33,372 nt of DNA from CAYVXT01 sp964455485 (GCA_964455485.1 CAYVXT010000053.1:1-33372), one strand, 5' to 3'. Positions 22,620-30,665 are shown, counted from the stretch's first letter. Translations and numbers: made by a program. Notes: generated from the letters alone by a model not told the origin.

Positions 22620-23402
22620 ATGCATGCAATACTTTTTGACATAGGTGGCACAAAAATAAGAATGGCGTATTCGGAAACCGGAGATTTTTTTGATGAGCCG
22701 GCAGTAGTGGACACTCCGAAAGAATACGAGGAAGGTAAAAAAGTTTTTGAAAATTTAGCAATAAAACTTTCTAAAGGGCGTGGTATCGAAAATGTTGTTG
22801 GAGGTATGAGTAGGTCGGTGACAAATTGGAGTTACGATACTTTTGGGCAAGATCTTAGAAGTATGTTCCAATCACAAATTTTCTTAGAGAATGATGCGGC
22901 TGTGGTTGGTTTAGGGGAAGCTGCTTATGGGGCAGGACGTGGTTTTCCGATCGTTGCATATATTACTGTTTCTACTGGAGTGGGCGGAGCTAAAATTTCA
23001 AATGGCAGGATAGATGAAAAGGCTGTTGGCTTCGAACCCGGGAAGCAAATAATAGATATTGAAAGTGGCAGAACTATCTCTCTTGAAGAACTTATTTCTG
23101 GAAAAGCCTTCACTGCCAAAACAGGTAAACACCCGAAAGATGTCACTGATCCAGTTGTTTGGGATGAGCATGCCAAATATTTGGCTTATGGATTAAATAA
23201 TATAATAGTAGAATGGTCGCCAAATGTGGTTGTGCTCGGAGGTTCGATGATCACTGGCGACCCTGCTATCCCCATCGATAAAACTCAAAAATATCTTGAA
23301 GAGGTACTAAAAATTTTTCCTCAAATTCCTGTTATAAAAAAGGCGGAGCTCGGTGATTTTGGTGGTATTTATGGGGCATTAGCACTTTTGAGGCAACTCT
23401 AG
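22620..23402 (+). CDS. ROK-family sugar kinase (probable glucokinase) lacking the zinc motif
   Basis: 260 residues. ATP phosphate-binding DIGGTKIRMA (8-17), catalytic ENDAAVVGLGEA (about 90-101), VSTGVGGAKISNG and VVLGGSM are all seen. The ROK zinc signature (EPGH, then CxCGxxGCxE) is replaced by FEPGKQIIDIESGRTISLEELISG, with no His or Cys, so this is a non-zinc ROK. Likely reaction: ATP-dependent phosphorylation of glucose or a similar hexose. Its position behind pgi suggests the pair feeds hexose into fructose-6-phosphate. Confidence 0.82.
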   Translation: MHAILFDIGGTKIRMAYSETGDFFDEPAVVDTPKEYEEGKKVFENLAIKLSKGRGIENVVGGMSRSVTNWSYDTFGQDLRSMFQSQIFLENDAAVVGLGEAAYGAGRGFPIVAYITVSTGVGGAKISNGRIDEKAVGFEPGKQIIDIESGRTISLEELISGKAFTAKTGKHPKDVTDPVVWDEHAKYLAYGLNNIIVEWSPNVVVLGGSMITGDPAIPIDKTQKYLEEVLKIFPQIPVIKKAELGDFGGIYGALALLRQL

Positions 23403-23436
23403 CGCTACTTAAAACTTTTGTTATAATTTACCAACT

Positions 23437-23673
23437 ATGGGTATCAAAGATTTTATGCTCCGCAAAATGTTGGAGGCAAAGATGAAGGGTGTTCCAAAAG
23501 AGGAACAAGAGAAGATTTTGAAATTGATTGAAAATAATCCCGAACTATTTCAAAAAATTGCTACTGAAATGCAAGAGGAAATATCAAAAGGCAAAGACCA
23601 GATGTCTGCTGCTATGGAAGTGATGACTAAATATAAAGACGATATACAAAAAATAGTAGGCAAAGGGGAATAG
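23437..23673 (+). CDS. small helical hypothetical protein
   Basis: 78 residues, wholly helical and charged (MGIKDFMLRKMLEAKMKGVPKEEQEKILKLIE...), no Cys, no membrane segment. Similar short proteins are frequent in Patescibacteria but unnamed. TGT-TATAAT (23419-23427) ends 9 nt before the ATG; no Shine-Dalgarno. A palindromic G/C repeat follows directly after the stop. Confidence 0.68.
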   Translation: MGIKDFMLRKMLEAKMKGVPKEEQEKILKLIENNPELFQKIATEMQEEISKGKDQMSAAMEVMTKYKDDIQKIVGKGE

Positions 23674-23685
23674 CCCCACCCCTGG

Positions 23686-23705
23686 CCCCTCCCAAAGGGG
23701 AGGGG
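23686..23705. repeat. palindromic C/G-rich intergenic repeat
   Basis: CCCCTCCC-AAAG-GGGAGGGG, a perfect 8-bp inverted repeat preceded by a C-rich run (23674-23689). Similar palindromes occur as dispersed intergenic repeats in environmental bacterial genomes. It could also stop transcription, but lacks a U tract. Confidence 0.75.
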
Positions 23706-23740
23706 AACTTAAAAATACTTCTAAAAATTAAGTAAATATT

Positions 23741-24316
23741 ATGGCGAAAAAGATATTTATACTTATAGGGCATCCTGATAAGGAGAGCTTTAATAAAAAT
23801 TTGGCTTATGCATATGCAGATGGGGCGAGAGAAAAGGGGCACGAAGTAAGGGTTGTTGGTCTTTCAGATTTGGTATTTGACCCAATTTTGCATCATGGTT
23901 ATAGAGAGATCCAAGAACTTGAGCCAGATTTAAAAAAAGTTCAGGAAGACATAAAGTGGTGCGATCATTTTGTAGTGCTTTATCCATCATGGTGGTCTAC
24001 TATGCCAGCACTTCTCAAGGGAATGTTTGATCGTATGTGGCTTCCGGGTTTTGCATTCAAATTTCACCCTAGCGGTTTGTGGTGGGACGGTCTTTTGAAG
24101 GGTAGGAGTGCCAGAGTTTTTGTTACTTCTGATGCGCCACCCATTTTCACCCGTATTATTTTTGGTGACACTACTAACGAAATCAGAAGAGGTATTTTGT
24201 GGTTTGCTGGATTTAGTGTAAGTGTCAAAAAAATTGGTCCTGTCAAAAAAATATCTGAAGAAAAGAAACAAAAATGGTACGCCCGCCTAAAAAAGTGGGG
24301 GAGCAAGGTTTACTAG
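23741..24316 (+). CDS. NAD(P)H:quinone oxidoreductase-like flavoprotein
   Basis: 191 residues with a flavodoxin-like fold: FILIGHPDKESFNKNLAYAYADGA at the first strand and FMN/FAD loop, then DHFVVLYPSWWSTMPALLKGMFDRMWLPGFAFKF, the diagnostic motif of the NQO1/MdaB/KefF group. Known reaction: two-electron reduction of quinones with NAD(P)H. Complete in length. No Shine-Dalgarno; a weak TAAATA precedes the ATG. Confidence 0.88.
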   Translation: MAKKIFILIGHPDKESFNKNLAYAYADGAREKGHEVRVVGLSDLVFDPILHHGYREIQELEPDLKKVQEDIKWCDHFVVLYPSWWSTMPALLKGMFDRMWLPGFAFKFHPSGLWWDGLLKGRSARVFVTSDAPPIFTRIIFGDTTNEIRRGILWFAGFSVSVKKIGPVKKISEEKKQKWYARLKKWGSKVY

Positions 24317-24357
24317 AAATATTTTAAATTTTGGAGTAGTGTATCGTGGGAGGCGGT

Positions 24358-24657
24358 ATGAAGTACATGGTTATTTGGACCATTGCACTACCAGGGGGAG
24401 GTTGGGAAGAGATACGAATTGAGTTGCATGAAGTCTCAAACGACGATATGGCGTTTTTTGCTGCAGCGTCTACGTTTGCGTTTTGGGTTGAGCCACAGTT
24501 TCCGGGCTCGTTTGGTTTGCTATACCAAGAGGAACGGGAGGTGGCTCGGTTTCCTTGCGAAATAAAATCAGAAACAAACACTCGGGCTAAAACCCCGGGT
24601 GTTTCTTTAAATGAAAGACCCCGGGGTGGCATATGCCGCCGCGGGGTCTTGTTTTAA
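24358..24657 (+). CDS. small hypothetical protein whose frame runs through its terminators (cassette gene)
   Basis: 99 residues if the frame is real to its TAA. The ATG at 24358 has GGGAGG (24348-24353) 4 nt upstream. The first 70 residues (MKYMVIWTIALPGGGWEEIRIELHEV...FWVEPQFPGSFGLLYQEEREV) look like one alpha-beta domain, unrecognised. After about residue 72 the frame translates the terminator hairpins at 24576-24604 and 24615-24650 and only then stops. Either a frameshift removed the true stop (a TAA lies at 24562-24564 in the next frame), or the mRNA ends without a stop codon. Confidence 0.55.
   Translation: MKYMVIWTIALPGGGWEEIRIELHEVSNDDMAFFAAASTFAFWVEPQFPGSFGLLYQEEREVARFPCEIKSETNTRAKTPGVSLNERPRGGICRRGVLF
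24576..24610 (+). terminator. intrinsic terminator of the 24358 gene
   Basis: AAACACTCGGG pairs with CCCGGGTGTTT (11 bp, one T-G pair) around CTAAAAC, then CTTTAAA. It lies inside the open frame of the gene. Confidence 0.8.
24615..24650. terminator. bidirectional terminator between the 24358 and 24911 genes
   Basis: AAGACCCC pairs with GGGGTCTT around an inner GGCATATGCC palindrome. GTTTT follows on the plus strand and a T-rich stretch on the minus strand. On the minus strand the stop codon of the 24654-24911 gene directly adjoins it. Confidence 0.88.
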
Positions 24658-24911
24658 CTAAATGCTCTGTCCATCTCCCACAACAAGGAGATATCTTGTT
24701 CGTTCAGGTCGTACCGATTATGGCGGGTAGCCGACTCCATAAAGTCTTGTGCTACTTCATGGGCGACGTTTTCGCCATTTAAAAACTTAAGGAACTCGTC
24801 GGCGGACGGCGTAACGACGCTAGCGCCAGTTTCCTGGAGATGGCAATTTCTGCAACCTCCGATTGACTCCTCCTCATCGCCGCACCCGCACTGCGGGCAA
24901 TACAACGCCAT
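24654..24911 (-). CDS. zinc-ribbon small protein (cassette gene)
   Basis: 85 residues. The N-terminus is a Cys-rich zinc ribbon: C5, C8, C10, then C20, C23 and H24 (CPQCGCG, GGCRNCH). The rest is acidic and helical (ADEFLKFLNGENVAHEV, DISLLWEMDRAF). No named family recognised; zinc ribbons of this size often sit in nucleic-acid or protein-interaction proteins. Start is certain: AGGAGG lies 5 nt before the ATG and a full consensus promoter 18-46 nt upstream. A terminator abuts the stop codon. Confidence 0.75.
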   Translation of the reverse strand: MALYCPQCGCGDEEESIGGCRNCHLQETGASVVTPSADEFLKFLNGENVAHEVAQDFMESATRHNRYDLNEQDISLLWEMDRAFS

Positions 24912-24928
24912 GGGACCTCCTAATATAA

Positions 24929-24957
24929 ATTATACTCAAATGCAGAAATTTTGTCAA
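24929..24957 (-). promoter_or_regulatory. perfect consensus sigma70 promoter of the zinc-ribbon gene
   Basis: Minus strand: TTGACA (complement of 24952-24957), 17 bp, TATAAT (complement of 24929-24934). It matches the textbook consensus at every position, in contrast to the core genes around it. Confidence 0.92.
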
Positions 24958-25057
24958 ATATGAAAATAATATAAAATCTTAATGAAATTATCTTCATTGA
25001 AAATACATAAAAGGTAAGTACAATTGGGAATGGACTGAATTTTTGGCTATTGCCATA

Positions 25058-25095
25058 AACTCAAAAGAGCGACATTTATGTCGCTCTTTTGAGTT
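25058..25095. terminator. 16-bp perfect inverted repeat, likely bidirectional terminator
   Basis: AACTCAAAAGAGCGAC, 6-nt loop, GTCGCTCTTTTGAGTT. The TTTT is inside the stem and GGTTT follows. It lies 48 bp ahead of the large surface-protein gene, in a gene-free stretch (24958-25142) that otherwise shows only AT-rich sequence and a GGCTATTGCC hairpin. Confidence 0.6.
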
Positions 25096-25142
25096 GGTTT
25101 GCATTCTGCTATCATTACTTCATTAAGACGTAGCAAATTTGG

Positions 25143-28100
25143 ATGGATACTAACCACGTTGATCCAGAGTTTCCGGAATTATCTTCAAAATTTTTAAAAT
25201 CAAATAAAATATTTTGTATTTTATTTAGTTTCGCTACGCTTTCGTTATATTTATTACCTCATTTTGCTTTCGCAGATACTCAGATATCAGGAGGCACTTT
25301 AAGTGGAGAAATTTATTGGAATAAAGAAGGTAGTCCATACATAATAAACGGCAATGTGGAAATTGCACCCGGGTCTAACCTACAAATTGGTCCTGGAACT
25401 ACCGTCAAGTTTAGTAAGGACCAGTTTGGTTCCTGGTATTATTTATGGATAAAAGGTGGGTTTGGAGTATCGGGTACACCTGAAGAGAGAGTCAGGTTTA
25501 CAACAATAGATGATAACTTTGATGGCGGTGAATATGACGGTAATTGGCTTATTTTGGTTCAGTCAGATCATAATATTTCGATTTCAAATGCGTCATTTTC
25601 TCATTTGGATTATTTAAGTTTTTATGGGAATGATAATGTAATTTTGTCTGATGTGGAGATAACTGAAATAAGTGGCGGCTTGAATTTCAGTGATGTTGTT
25701 TCTGCAACAATAAAAAATTCAAACTTTTTAGATTTTAGGTACAGCGGAGTTTTTTCTGATGGCGGTACATTATCGGTAGAAAATTCCAATTTTAAAAATT
25801 TCCAATACGCTACTGCCTTAGTGGCAAATCAAAATCTTTCACTCCAATCTTCACACTTTCAAAACATTTCTGGTGGAGGTGCGTTGTCTGCATATAATGG
25901 GAGTGTGTATGTGAATGACTCAATGTTTGAAAATGGACAAGAGAGTCAAGGTCTTTCATTTTTGAAAGCAGATACTTTTATTTCCAGCTCAACCGTTTCG
26001 GGTTTTGATTATGGTGGAATATTTGTTGGGGGTGGAAAATTTAATGCCGATCAAATAGTGATTAATGGAAATTTGGATTCAGGAATAATTTTTCAAGATT
26101 TAAATGATGGTCCTGTGCCAACTTTTGCAAATGATGCGGGAGGGGACCAGGAGTCTCCTTTCGTTTATAAATTGGAAGAAGCAAAAATATCTAAAAGTAA
26201 AATTTACGAGAACGAAGTGGGGATAAAAAACAACGCCACAAAAGCTATTGAGGCAACTCAAAATTGGTGGGGTGACAAGACTGGGCCGAAAAATTTGGCT
26301 AATAACCCAGGAGGTTTAGGTAATGAAGTAGTTGGTAGTATAAACTTTGCTCCCTGGCTAGAATCGGAAAACCAAGAGCTCAACGGATGTTGTTCAAGTG
26401 TAGTGTTTCTTCCAGGTATAAAAGGAAGTGTGCTTGAAAAAGTGAGTGTTGTTGGGGGTGATGATACTATTTGGCCGCCAACCGTTTTTACTTCTGATGT
26501 TAGAGAGCTGGCTCTTACTGAAAATGGAGAGAGTAAATACCCTGTAGTAGTTTCTGGGATTTTGAATACATTTTATGGCACTCCTATATACCAAGGTTTT
26601 TCTGATTTTATGGATCAATTGAAAACTATTGATTCGAATACTGGTACAAGCACTATCAAAGAATGGCTTCCGCTTGCTTATGACTGGAGGTTTTCGCCTG
26701 AAAGGATCATAAAAAACGGTATCAACACAAAAGAGGGCAACATAGATGTAGTTGGAAAAATTGAAGAGCTTGCAGCAAATTCGTATAGCGGAAAGGTGAC
26801 CCTTGTCTCACATTCGATGGGGGGATTGTTGGGAAAAGCGATTATAAAAGAATTGCAAAATAGAGGAAAGGAGAGTTTGATCGACAATTTCATAATGGTA
26901 GGAACTCCGCAATCAGGTACTCCACAAGCAGTTAGTTCTCTACTGCATGGTGATGGCGAAGGTATAGTTGGGGGGTTTGTAGTTAATGCAAGTGAAATGA
27001 GGGTTATTGGTCAAAATATGCAAAGTGCTCATAATCTTCTTCCATCGGCAAAACATTTTGAAGAGGTAAGTGAACCAATGGTACTGTTTAGTACTGATAA
27101 TTTTACCCAAAAATGGCGCGACTTGTGGGGGGATACGATTGATTCATATCCGGAACTCAAATCATTTTTAACTGGAGTAGATGGTAGAGAAATACCTCAG
27201 GACGAAAATTTATTAGAACCAACCGTTTTAAAACAAGACTTAATTGAAACTTCGGAAAGTTTTCACCAATATTACGATACTTTCATTTTCCCCGAAAATA
27301 TAAAGGTAATTCAGATTGCAGGCTGGGGCTTACCAACACTTAAATCGATTGAATATAAAAATTATCACGGCAAGCCAAGTTATAAAGGTGTATTTACAAC
27401 CGAAGGTGATGGTACGGTGGTTTACCCGAGTGCATTGTCTACTATTATTGGTGATAAGTATTACTTTAATTTATCTACTTATAATTCACTCGAGAATGTA
27501 TCAGATGTTAAGCATCGCGATATTTTGAGTGCAAACCAAGTTCAAGACTTTATTTATAATTTACTAAATACAAATAGACCCCAAGAGAATCAATTTATTA
27601 AGATAATAAAACCTGTGCTCGATAATGAAAATGAAAAACTCTCAGTTAGTACTCATTCACCAGTTATTCTGGGTGCTTTTGACTCAAGCGGCAATTTTAC
27701 TGGGATAGATCCAAATCAAGATTTAAGTAAAGATGTATTACAAATTAAAGAAGAAATTCCAGGTAGCTCATTTATAAATTTGGGAGATAGTCAATACATA
27801 TTCCTTCCAAAAGAAGGAAAGTATAATTTCCTTTTTAAAGGAATTGATAGTGGGCAAGCGACTGTAGAAATTGAAAATTTTGTGGGCAATAAAACAGAGC
27901 CAGTTGTAAGCTTCACTGATATTTCTGTAAACGTTTCTACAAATGCTAAATTTGATGTTGTGGCTGATAAACCTCAAGAAACAGTAATCAGTGTTGATAA
28001 AAATGGCGATGGCACTCCAGACGAATTAGTTCTTCGTGACGGCGTTACAATTCAAGAATTGCTTAAAGATCTAAGGGGTATGGTTCAAACTCTGCAAATC

Positions 28101-28313
28101 AAAAGCAATGTTAAAAAGAATTTGTTGAATCGGATAGATCGGCTGGAAAGGAAAATCGAAAAGAAAAAAGGTAAAAATAGGGAAGTGAGAATATCAAAAA
28201 TTTTAGAAAATCTGGATAAAAAGATTAACAACTTACGCAAAAAAGGTAAAATAGATGAGTTAGATGCGAATGGTGTTTTGAATATATTGGATCAAATTGA
28301 ATCTTTATTATAA
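25143..28313 (+). CDS. large surface protein: beta-helix plus LCAT-like alpha/beta-hydrolase
   Basis: 1056 residues. Order: export signal (about 19-45), right-handed beta-helix-like repeats (about 50-400, many short SNF..../VENSNF turns), an alpha/beta-hydrolase resembling lecithin:cholesterol acyltransferase or lipase (about 415-800), a beta domain (about 830-940), an EF-hand-like DKNGDGTPDE (about 949-958) and a charged C-terminal coiled coil. Hydrolase motifs: FLPGIKGS (oxyanion turn), nucleophile Ser in VSHSMGGLLG (about 556-561), Asp in TEGDGTVVYPSA, His in VKHRDIL. Known relatives are lipid or ester hydrolases and acyltransferases. It is likely anchored or secreted and may attack host or neighbour lipids (inference). 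No Shine-Dalgarno. Confidence 0.82.
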   Translation: MDTNHVDPEFPELSSKFLKSNKIFCILFSFATLSLYLLPHFAFADTQISGGTLSGEIYWNKEGSPYIINGNVEIAPGSNLQIGPGTTVKFSKDQFGSWYYLWIKGGFGVSGTPEERVRFTTIDDNFDGGEYDGNWLILVQSDHNISISNASFSHLDYLSFYGNDNVILSDVEITEISGGLNFSDVVSATIKNSNFLDFRYSGVFSDGGTLSVENSNFKNFQYATALVANQNLSLQSSHFQNISGGGALSAYNGSVYVNDSMFENGQESQGLSFLKADTFISSSTVSGFDYGGIFVGGGKFNADQIVINGNLDSGIIFQDLNDGPVPTFANDAGGDQESPFVYKLEEAKISKSKIYENEVGIKNNATKAIEATQNWWGDKTGPKNLANNPGGLGNEVVGSINFAPWLESENQELNGCCSSVVFLPGIKGSVLEKVSVVGGDDTIWPPTVFTSDVRELALTENGESKYPVVVSGILNTFYGTPIYQGFSDFMDQLKTIDSNTGTSTIKEWLPLAYDWRFSPERIIKNGINTKEGNIDVVGKIEELAANSYSGKVTLVSHSMGGLLGKAIIKELQNRGKESLIDNFIMVGTPQSGTPQAVSSLLHGDGEGIVGGFVVNASEMRVIGQNMQSAHNLLPSAKHFEEVSEPMVLFSTDNFTQKWRDLWGDTIDSYPELKSFLTGVDGREIPQDENLLEPTVLKQDLIETSESFHQYYDTFIFPENIKVIQIAGWGLPTLKSIEYKNYHGKPSYKGVFTTEGDGTVVYPSALSTIIGDKYYFNLSTYNSLENVSDVKHRDILSANQVQDFIYNLLNTNRPQENQFIKIIKPVLDNENEKLSVSTHSPVILGAFDSSGNFTGIDPNQDLSKDVLQIKEEIPGSSFINLGDSQYIFLPKEGKYNFLFKGIDSGQATVEIENFVGNKTEPVVSFTDISVNVSTNAKFDVVADKPQETVISVDKNGDGTPDELVLRDGVTIQELLKDLRGMVQTLQIKSNVKKNLLNRIDRLERKIEKKKGKNREVRISKILENLDKKINNLRKKGKIDELDANGVLNILDQIESLL

Positions 28314-28322
28314 GTTTTATAT

Positions 28323-28739
28323 ATGAAAAATAATAAAATTACTTATCTGCTCTTATTAACATTAATTATTTTAGTAAGTGGTTATGTGCTAACTAATTCA
28401 ATAATGTTTGGTTTGTGTAAGTCAGATGAATCAATTACTGATGCTGGTTGTATTAATCTTTTTGAAAGAATTGGTGATCCTTTATTCTATGGGGCAAGTG
28501 CGCTTGCATTTGTGTTTTTAATTTTATTCTTTACTCCAAATGCGGTTGGGGCTTGGAAAAAGTTTGCAAAGTGGTATGTGCCAATTGCGGCAATAATATT
28601 CATAATCTATCCAAATCCAGGGTCTGGGGACTTTTTTTCTCCCTATCCAGAACAAATTTTTCAATGGTTGAGCTCTGCTTATGTTTTGATTAGCCTTATT
28701 ATTATCGCAACTCATTTACGCTCAAAATCTTTGCAATAA
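28323..28739 (+). CDS. four-helix membrane protein, unknown
   Basis: 138 residues with four hydrophobic helices (about 8-26, 50-70, 85-103, 115-133), short polar loops and a basic C-terminus. No motif recognised. It begins 9 bp after the large surface-protein gene, so it is probably co-transcribed and could help its export or anchoring. Confidence 0.65.
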   Translation: MKNNKITYLLLLTLIILVSGYVLTNSIMFGLCKSDESITDAGCINLFERIGDPLFYGASALAFVFLILFFTPNAVGAWKKFAKWYVPIAAIIFIIYPNPGSGDFFSPYPEQIFQWLSSAYVLISLIIIATHLRSKSLQ

Positions 28740-28808
28740 AAATTAGTTCTGCTACTCCAAAATCATCCAAACAAATAATATTATTCAATCATCCTCCAAA
28801 AGTGGAGA

Positions 28809-29117
28809 ATGAAAGGTAAAATGAATAGGATTGAAAATAAAAAATTTAAAGAGGAAGAAGAGTTCGTAAGAATTTTAAAAATTTTTACCAATAAGTATCG
28901 GCTCGCAATCATCAAGCTCCTTAAAAGAAAAGGGGAGAAATCAGTAGGGCAAATTGCAGATTTGTTGGAGGTGCCTTTTAATACCGTGTCAAAAAATGTT
29001 TTGTATCTTGCAAGCAATGAAATACTCTCCAGGCGGCATGATACTCCATTTGTTATGTATAAAATTTCAAATTCTATTTCTAATCCTGTAAAAAATATTA
29101 TCTCAAGTATCCTCTAA
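28809..29117 (+). CDS. ArsR-like winged-helix transcription regulator
   Basis: 102 residues; the internal ATG at 28821 is an alternative start. Helices and wing fit ArsR-type wHTH: FVRILKIFTNKYRLAIIKLLKRKGEKSVGQIADLLEVPFNTVSKNVLYLASNEILSRR, then VMYKIS. No metal-binding Cys pair, so a non-metal ligand or protein partner is expected. An 11-bp inverted repeat flanks the gene (28788-28798 and 29132-29142), and may be a pair of operator half sites. Confidence 0.78.
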   Translation: MKGKMNRIENKKFKEEEEFVRILKIFTNKYRLAIIKLLKRKGEKSVGQIADLLEVPFNTVSKNVLYLASNEILSRRHDTPFVMYKISNSISNPVKNIISSIL

Positions 29118-29130
29118 TCATTCTCTGTTT

Positions 29131-29268
29131 ATGGAGGATGATGGATTATTAAGTATTTTTGATACGGAGGAAGGTTGGAGCCCTCAACTGGTTAATATAA
29201 GAACTTTAAGGTCTATTGCAAGTATTATAAAAATATGGTTAAATAGTAGTGGAATAGAAAGGAAAAGG
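29131..29268 (+). pseudogene. possible 5' fragment of a core gene, cut by the following cassette gene
   Basis: An ATG frame (MEDDGLLSIFDTEEGWSPQ...) of about 46 AT-rich codons that then continues, out of frame, into the GC-rich gene at 29270. Past that point the translation is Arg/Pro-rich and clearly not coding. It may be a core gene stump or just leader sequence; it contains the promoter of the next gene. Confidence 0.25.
29216..29244 (+). promoter_or_regulatory. promoter of the SAH-hydrolase-like gene
   Basis: TTGCAA (29216-29221), 17 bp, TTAAAT (29239-29244). Weak -10 but cassette-type spacing. AGGAAAAGG precedes the start codon. Confidence 0.45.
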
Positions 29269-29269
29269 C

Positions 29270-30448
29270 ATGTCGAAATTCGCATATCCGCTACTCAACC
29301 GAGTGTCGGGAATTTTCGCGGATGCGGACCTCGGAGACGTCCTTCTCCTTGCGTCACAGCATCTGCTCGAACCTCAACGGGAAATGTTCCGTCTTTTACT
29401 TAAGGCAGGACTCAAGCCTGAAAATTGCCTCTGCGTAGGCAAGGTATACTCGACCAATCGAGGTGTGATGGGCGAGCTGTCTCGGATGGGCTGCGTTGTG
29501 GCTCCATTCAGTTTGGAATTCAACCCATCGCAACCGTTCGACAAGTGGTTTGAAGAGAAGTTACGCGAGTTCATTGAAGCCGAACTTAACAGGCGCAATC
29601 TCGCCAAATATCGAAAGATCATTCTTCTCGATGATGGAGGCTTCCTCCACCTTGTCGCCAAGGATTTGCTTTGTGGCCGAGAGAACGTAGTCGGTATTGA
29701 GCAAACTTCTTCCGGACACCACAAGATAAAAGCAAATGGAATCACATTCCCATTTGTTTCGGTGGCCCGGTCGTTCCACAAGCTCACACTCGAGTCTCCT
29801 TTAATCGGACGATGCGGGTATGAACGTATTGTCCGTCACCTTGCAAAACGAGGCAAGCGGAATCCGAAGATCTTGGTGAAGGGTCTTGGTCCAATTGGTC
29901 AGCAGACGGCAGGACAACTTTTTGTGGCTAACAACTACGAGGGGTATGCAACAGACTTGTCGCTCAAAGATAAACGATTTGGTTTCGGCCTTATGCAGTT
30001 GCTACGCAACAAAGAGCGACTAATGTCAGTTGAAGATGCAGAGCGTCGAATCGAGGAATTTGATGTTGTAATCGGTACAACCGGGTCATGCACCTTCAAA
30101 GAAAGCGACATTGAACGGTTTCATCCCGCGGTTTCGCTTATCAGTATGTCTTCCTCTGACAGGGAGTTTCCATCGGTTCCGTTCCGCCGTAACGGCGGCG
30201 GTCCTCATGACGATTACTACTTGGGCGATCGTTGTCTCGTGAACGCAGGATTTCCGATCACGTTCTATGGGTGGGCGAACGAAATGCCACCGCAACAGAT
30301 CGAACTCACAATCGCTCAACTAATGATGAATGTGTTGGGTGAAGCAACAAACCATCCACACCAGATGAACTATGTTGTTGAGCAAATACGCTCTATCTGG
30401 CAACCGCACGAAGATGCGGACAGGTGGTACGCGGAAAACTTTTTCTAG
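29270..30448 (+). CDS. S-adenosylhomocysteinase-like NAD-binding protein (cassette gene)
   Basis: 392 residues, somewhat shorter than SAH hydrolase (about 430). Seen: LLDDGGFLHLVAKD, GIEQTSSGHHKI (SAHH has GISEETTTGVH), VSVARSFHKLTLESP (SAHH has the K and D of NDSVTKSKFDN; here the Lys is kept and Asp is Glu), the NAD-binding VKGLGPIGQQTAG, and VVIGTTGS. Known SAHH reaction: reversible NAD-dependent hydrolysis of S-adenosylhomocysteine. The altered active site makes a related but different substrate possible. Much GC-richer than the core genes; own promoter, AGGAAAAGG Shine-Dalgarno and terminator, so probably transferred. Confidence 0.75.
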   Translation: MSKFAYPLLNRVSGIFADADLGDVLLLASQHLLEPQREMFRLLLKAGLKPENCLCVGKVYSTNRGVMGELSRMGCVVAPFSLEFNPSQPFDKWFEEKLREFIEAELNRRNLAKYRKIILLDDGGFLHLVAKDLLCGRENVVGIEQTSSGHHKIKANGITFPFVSVARSFHKLTLESPLIGRCGYERIVRHLAKRGKRNPKILVKGLGPIGQQTAGQLFVANNYEGYATDLSLKDKRFGFGLMQLLRNKERLMSVEDAERRIEEFDVVIGTTGSCTFKESDIERFHPAVSLISMSSSDREFPSVPFRRNGGGPHDDYYLGDRCLVNAGFPITFYGWANEMPPQQIELTIAQLMMNVLGEATNHPHQMNYVVEQIRSIWQPHEDADRWYAENFF

Positions 30449-30457
30449 AACTTTTGA

Positions 30458-30492
30458 GTGGCTTCGTGACGAACGGAGCCGCTTTCCTTTTA
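30458..30492 (+). terminator. intrinsic terminator of the SAHH-like gene
   Basis: GTGGCTTCGT pairs with ACGGAGCCGC (10 bp with two T-G pairs) around GACGA, then TTTCCTTTTA. Confidence 0.85.
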
Positions 30493-30539
30493 TCAAAATT
30501 TCTTTATATTAAAGCGGTTATGGCGAATATTTCTGTAGG
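30493..30539 (+). repeat. 47-bp direct repeat, copy 1: detached ychF promoter and first codons
   Basis: Identical to 31496-31542. It contains the ychF -10 (TATATT), the ATG and codons for the first residues, then breaks off. Directly after it, GTAGGT and ACCTAC (about 30536-30563) form a hairpin with an inner TGTG/CACA at the junction. A stop (TGA) follows within a few codons, so this copy is a dead start. Confidence 0.92.
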
Positions 30540-30635
30540 TATGCTGTGAACACAATACAACCTACCGATACCAAACTAATCCCTTTTTTTATTTTGATAT
30601 TAAAATGCTCTCACCACTCAGGAGAGGAGTTGATT

Positions 30636-30665
30636 ATGGATTTACTAAAGACAATTACTGGATAA
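30636..30665 (+). CDS. 9-residue micro-ORF with strong Shine-Dalgarno
   Basis: MDLLKTITG then TAA. AGGAGAGGAG (30620-30629) lies 6 nt before the ATG, stronger than for most genes here, and a terminator follows at 30712-30738. The unit of about 140 nt could be a leader-peptide RNA, a small regulatory RNA or the remains of a longer cassette gene. Nothing else in 30540-30711 looks coding. Confidence 0.35.
   Translation: MDLLKTITG

Noticed and set aside
23686..23705. CRISPR repeat
   Set aside because: A single palindrome without regular spacing or further copies in the window.
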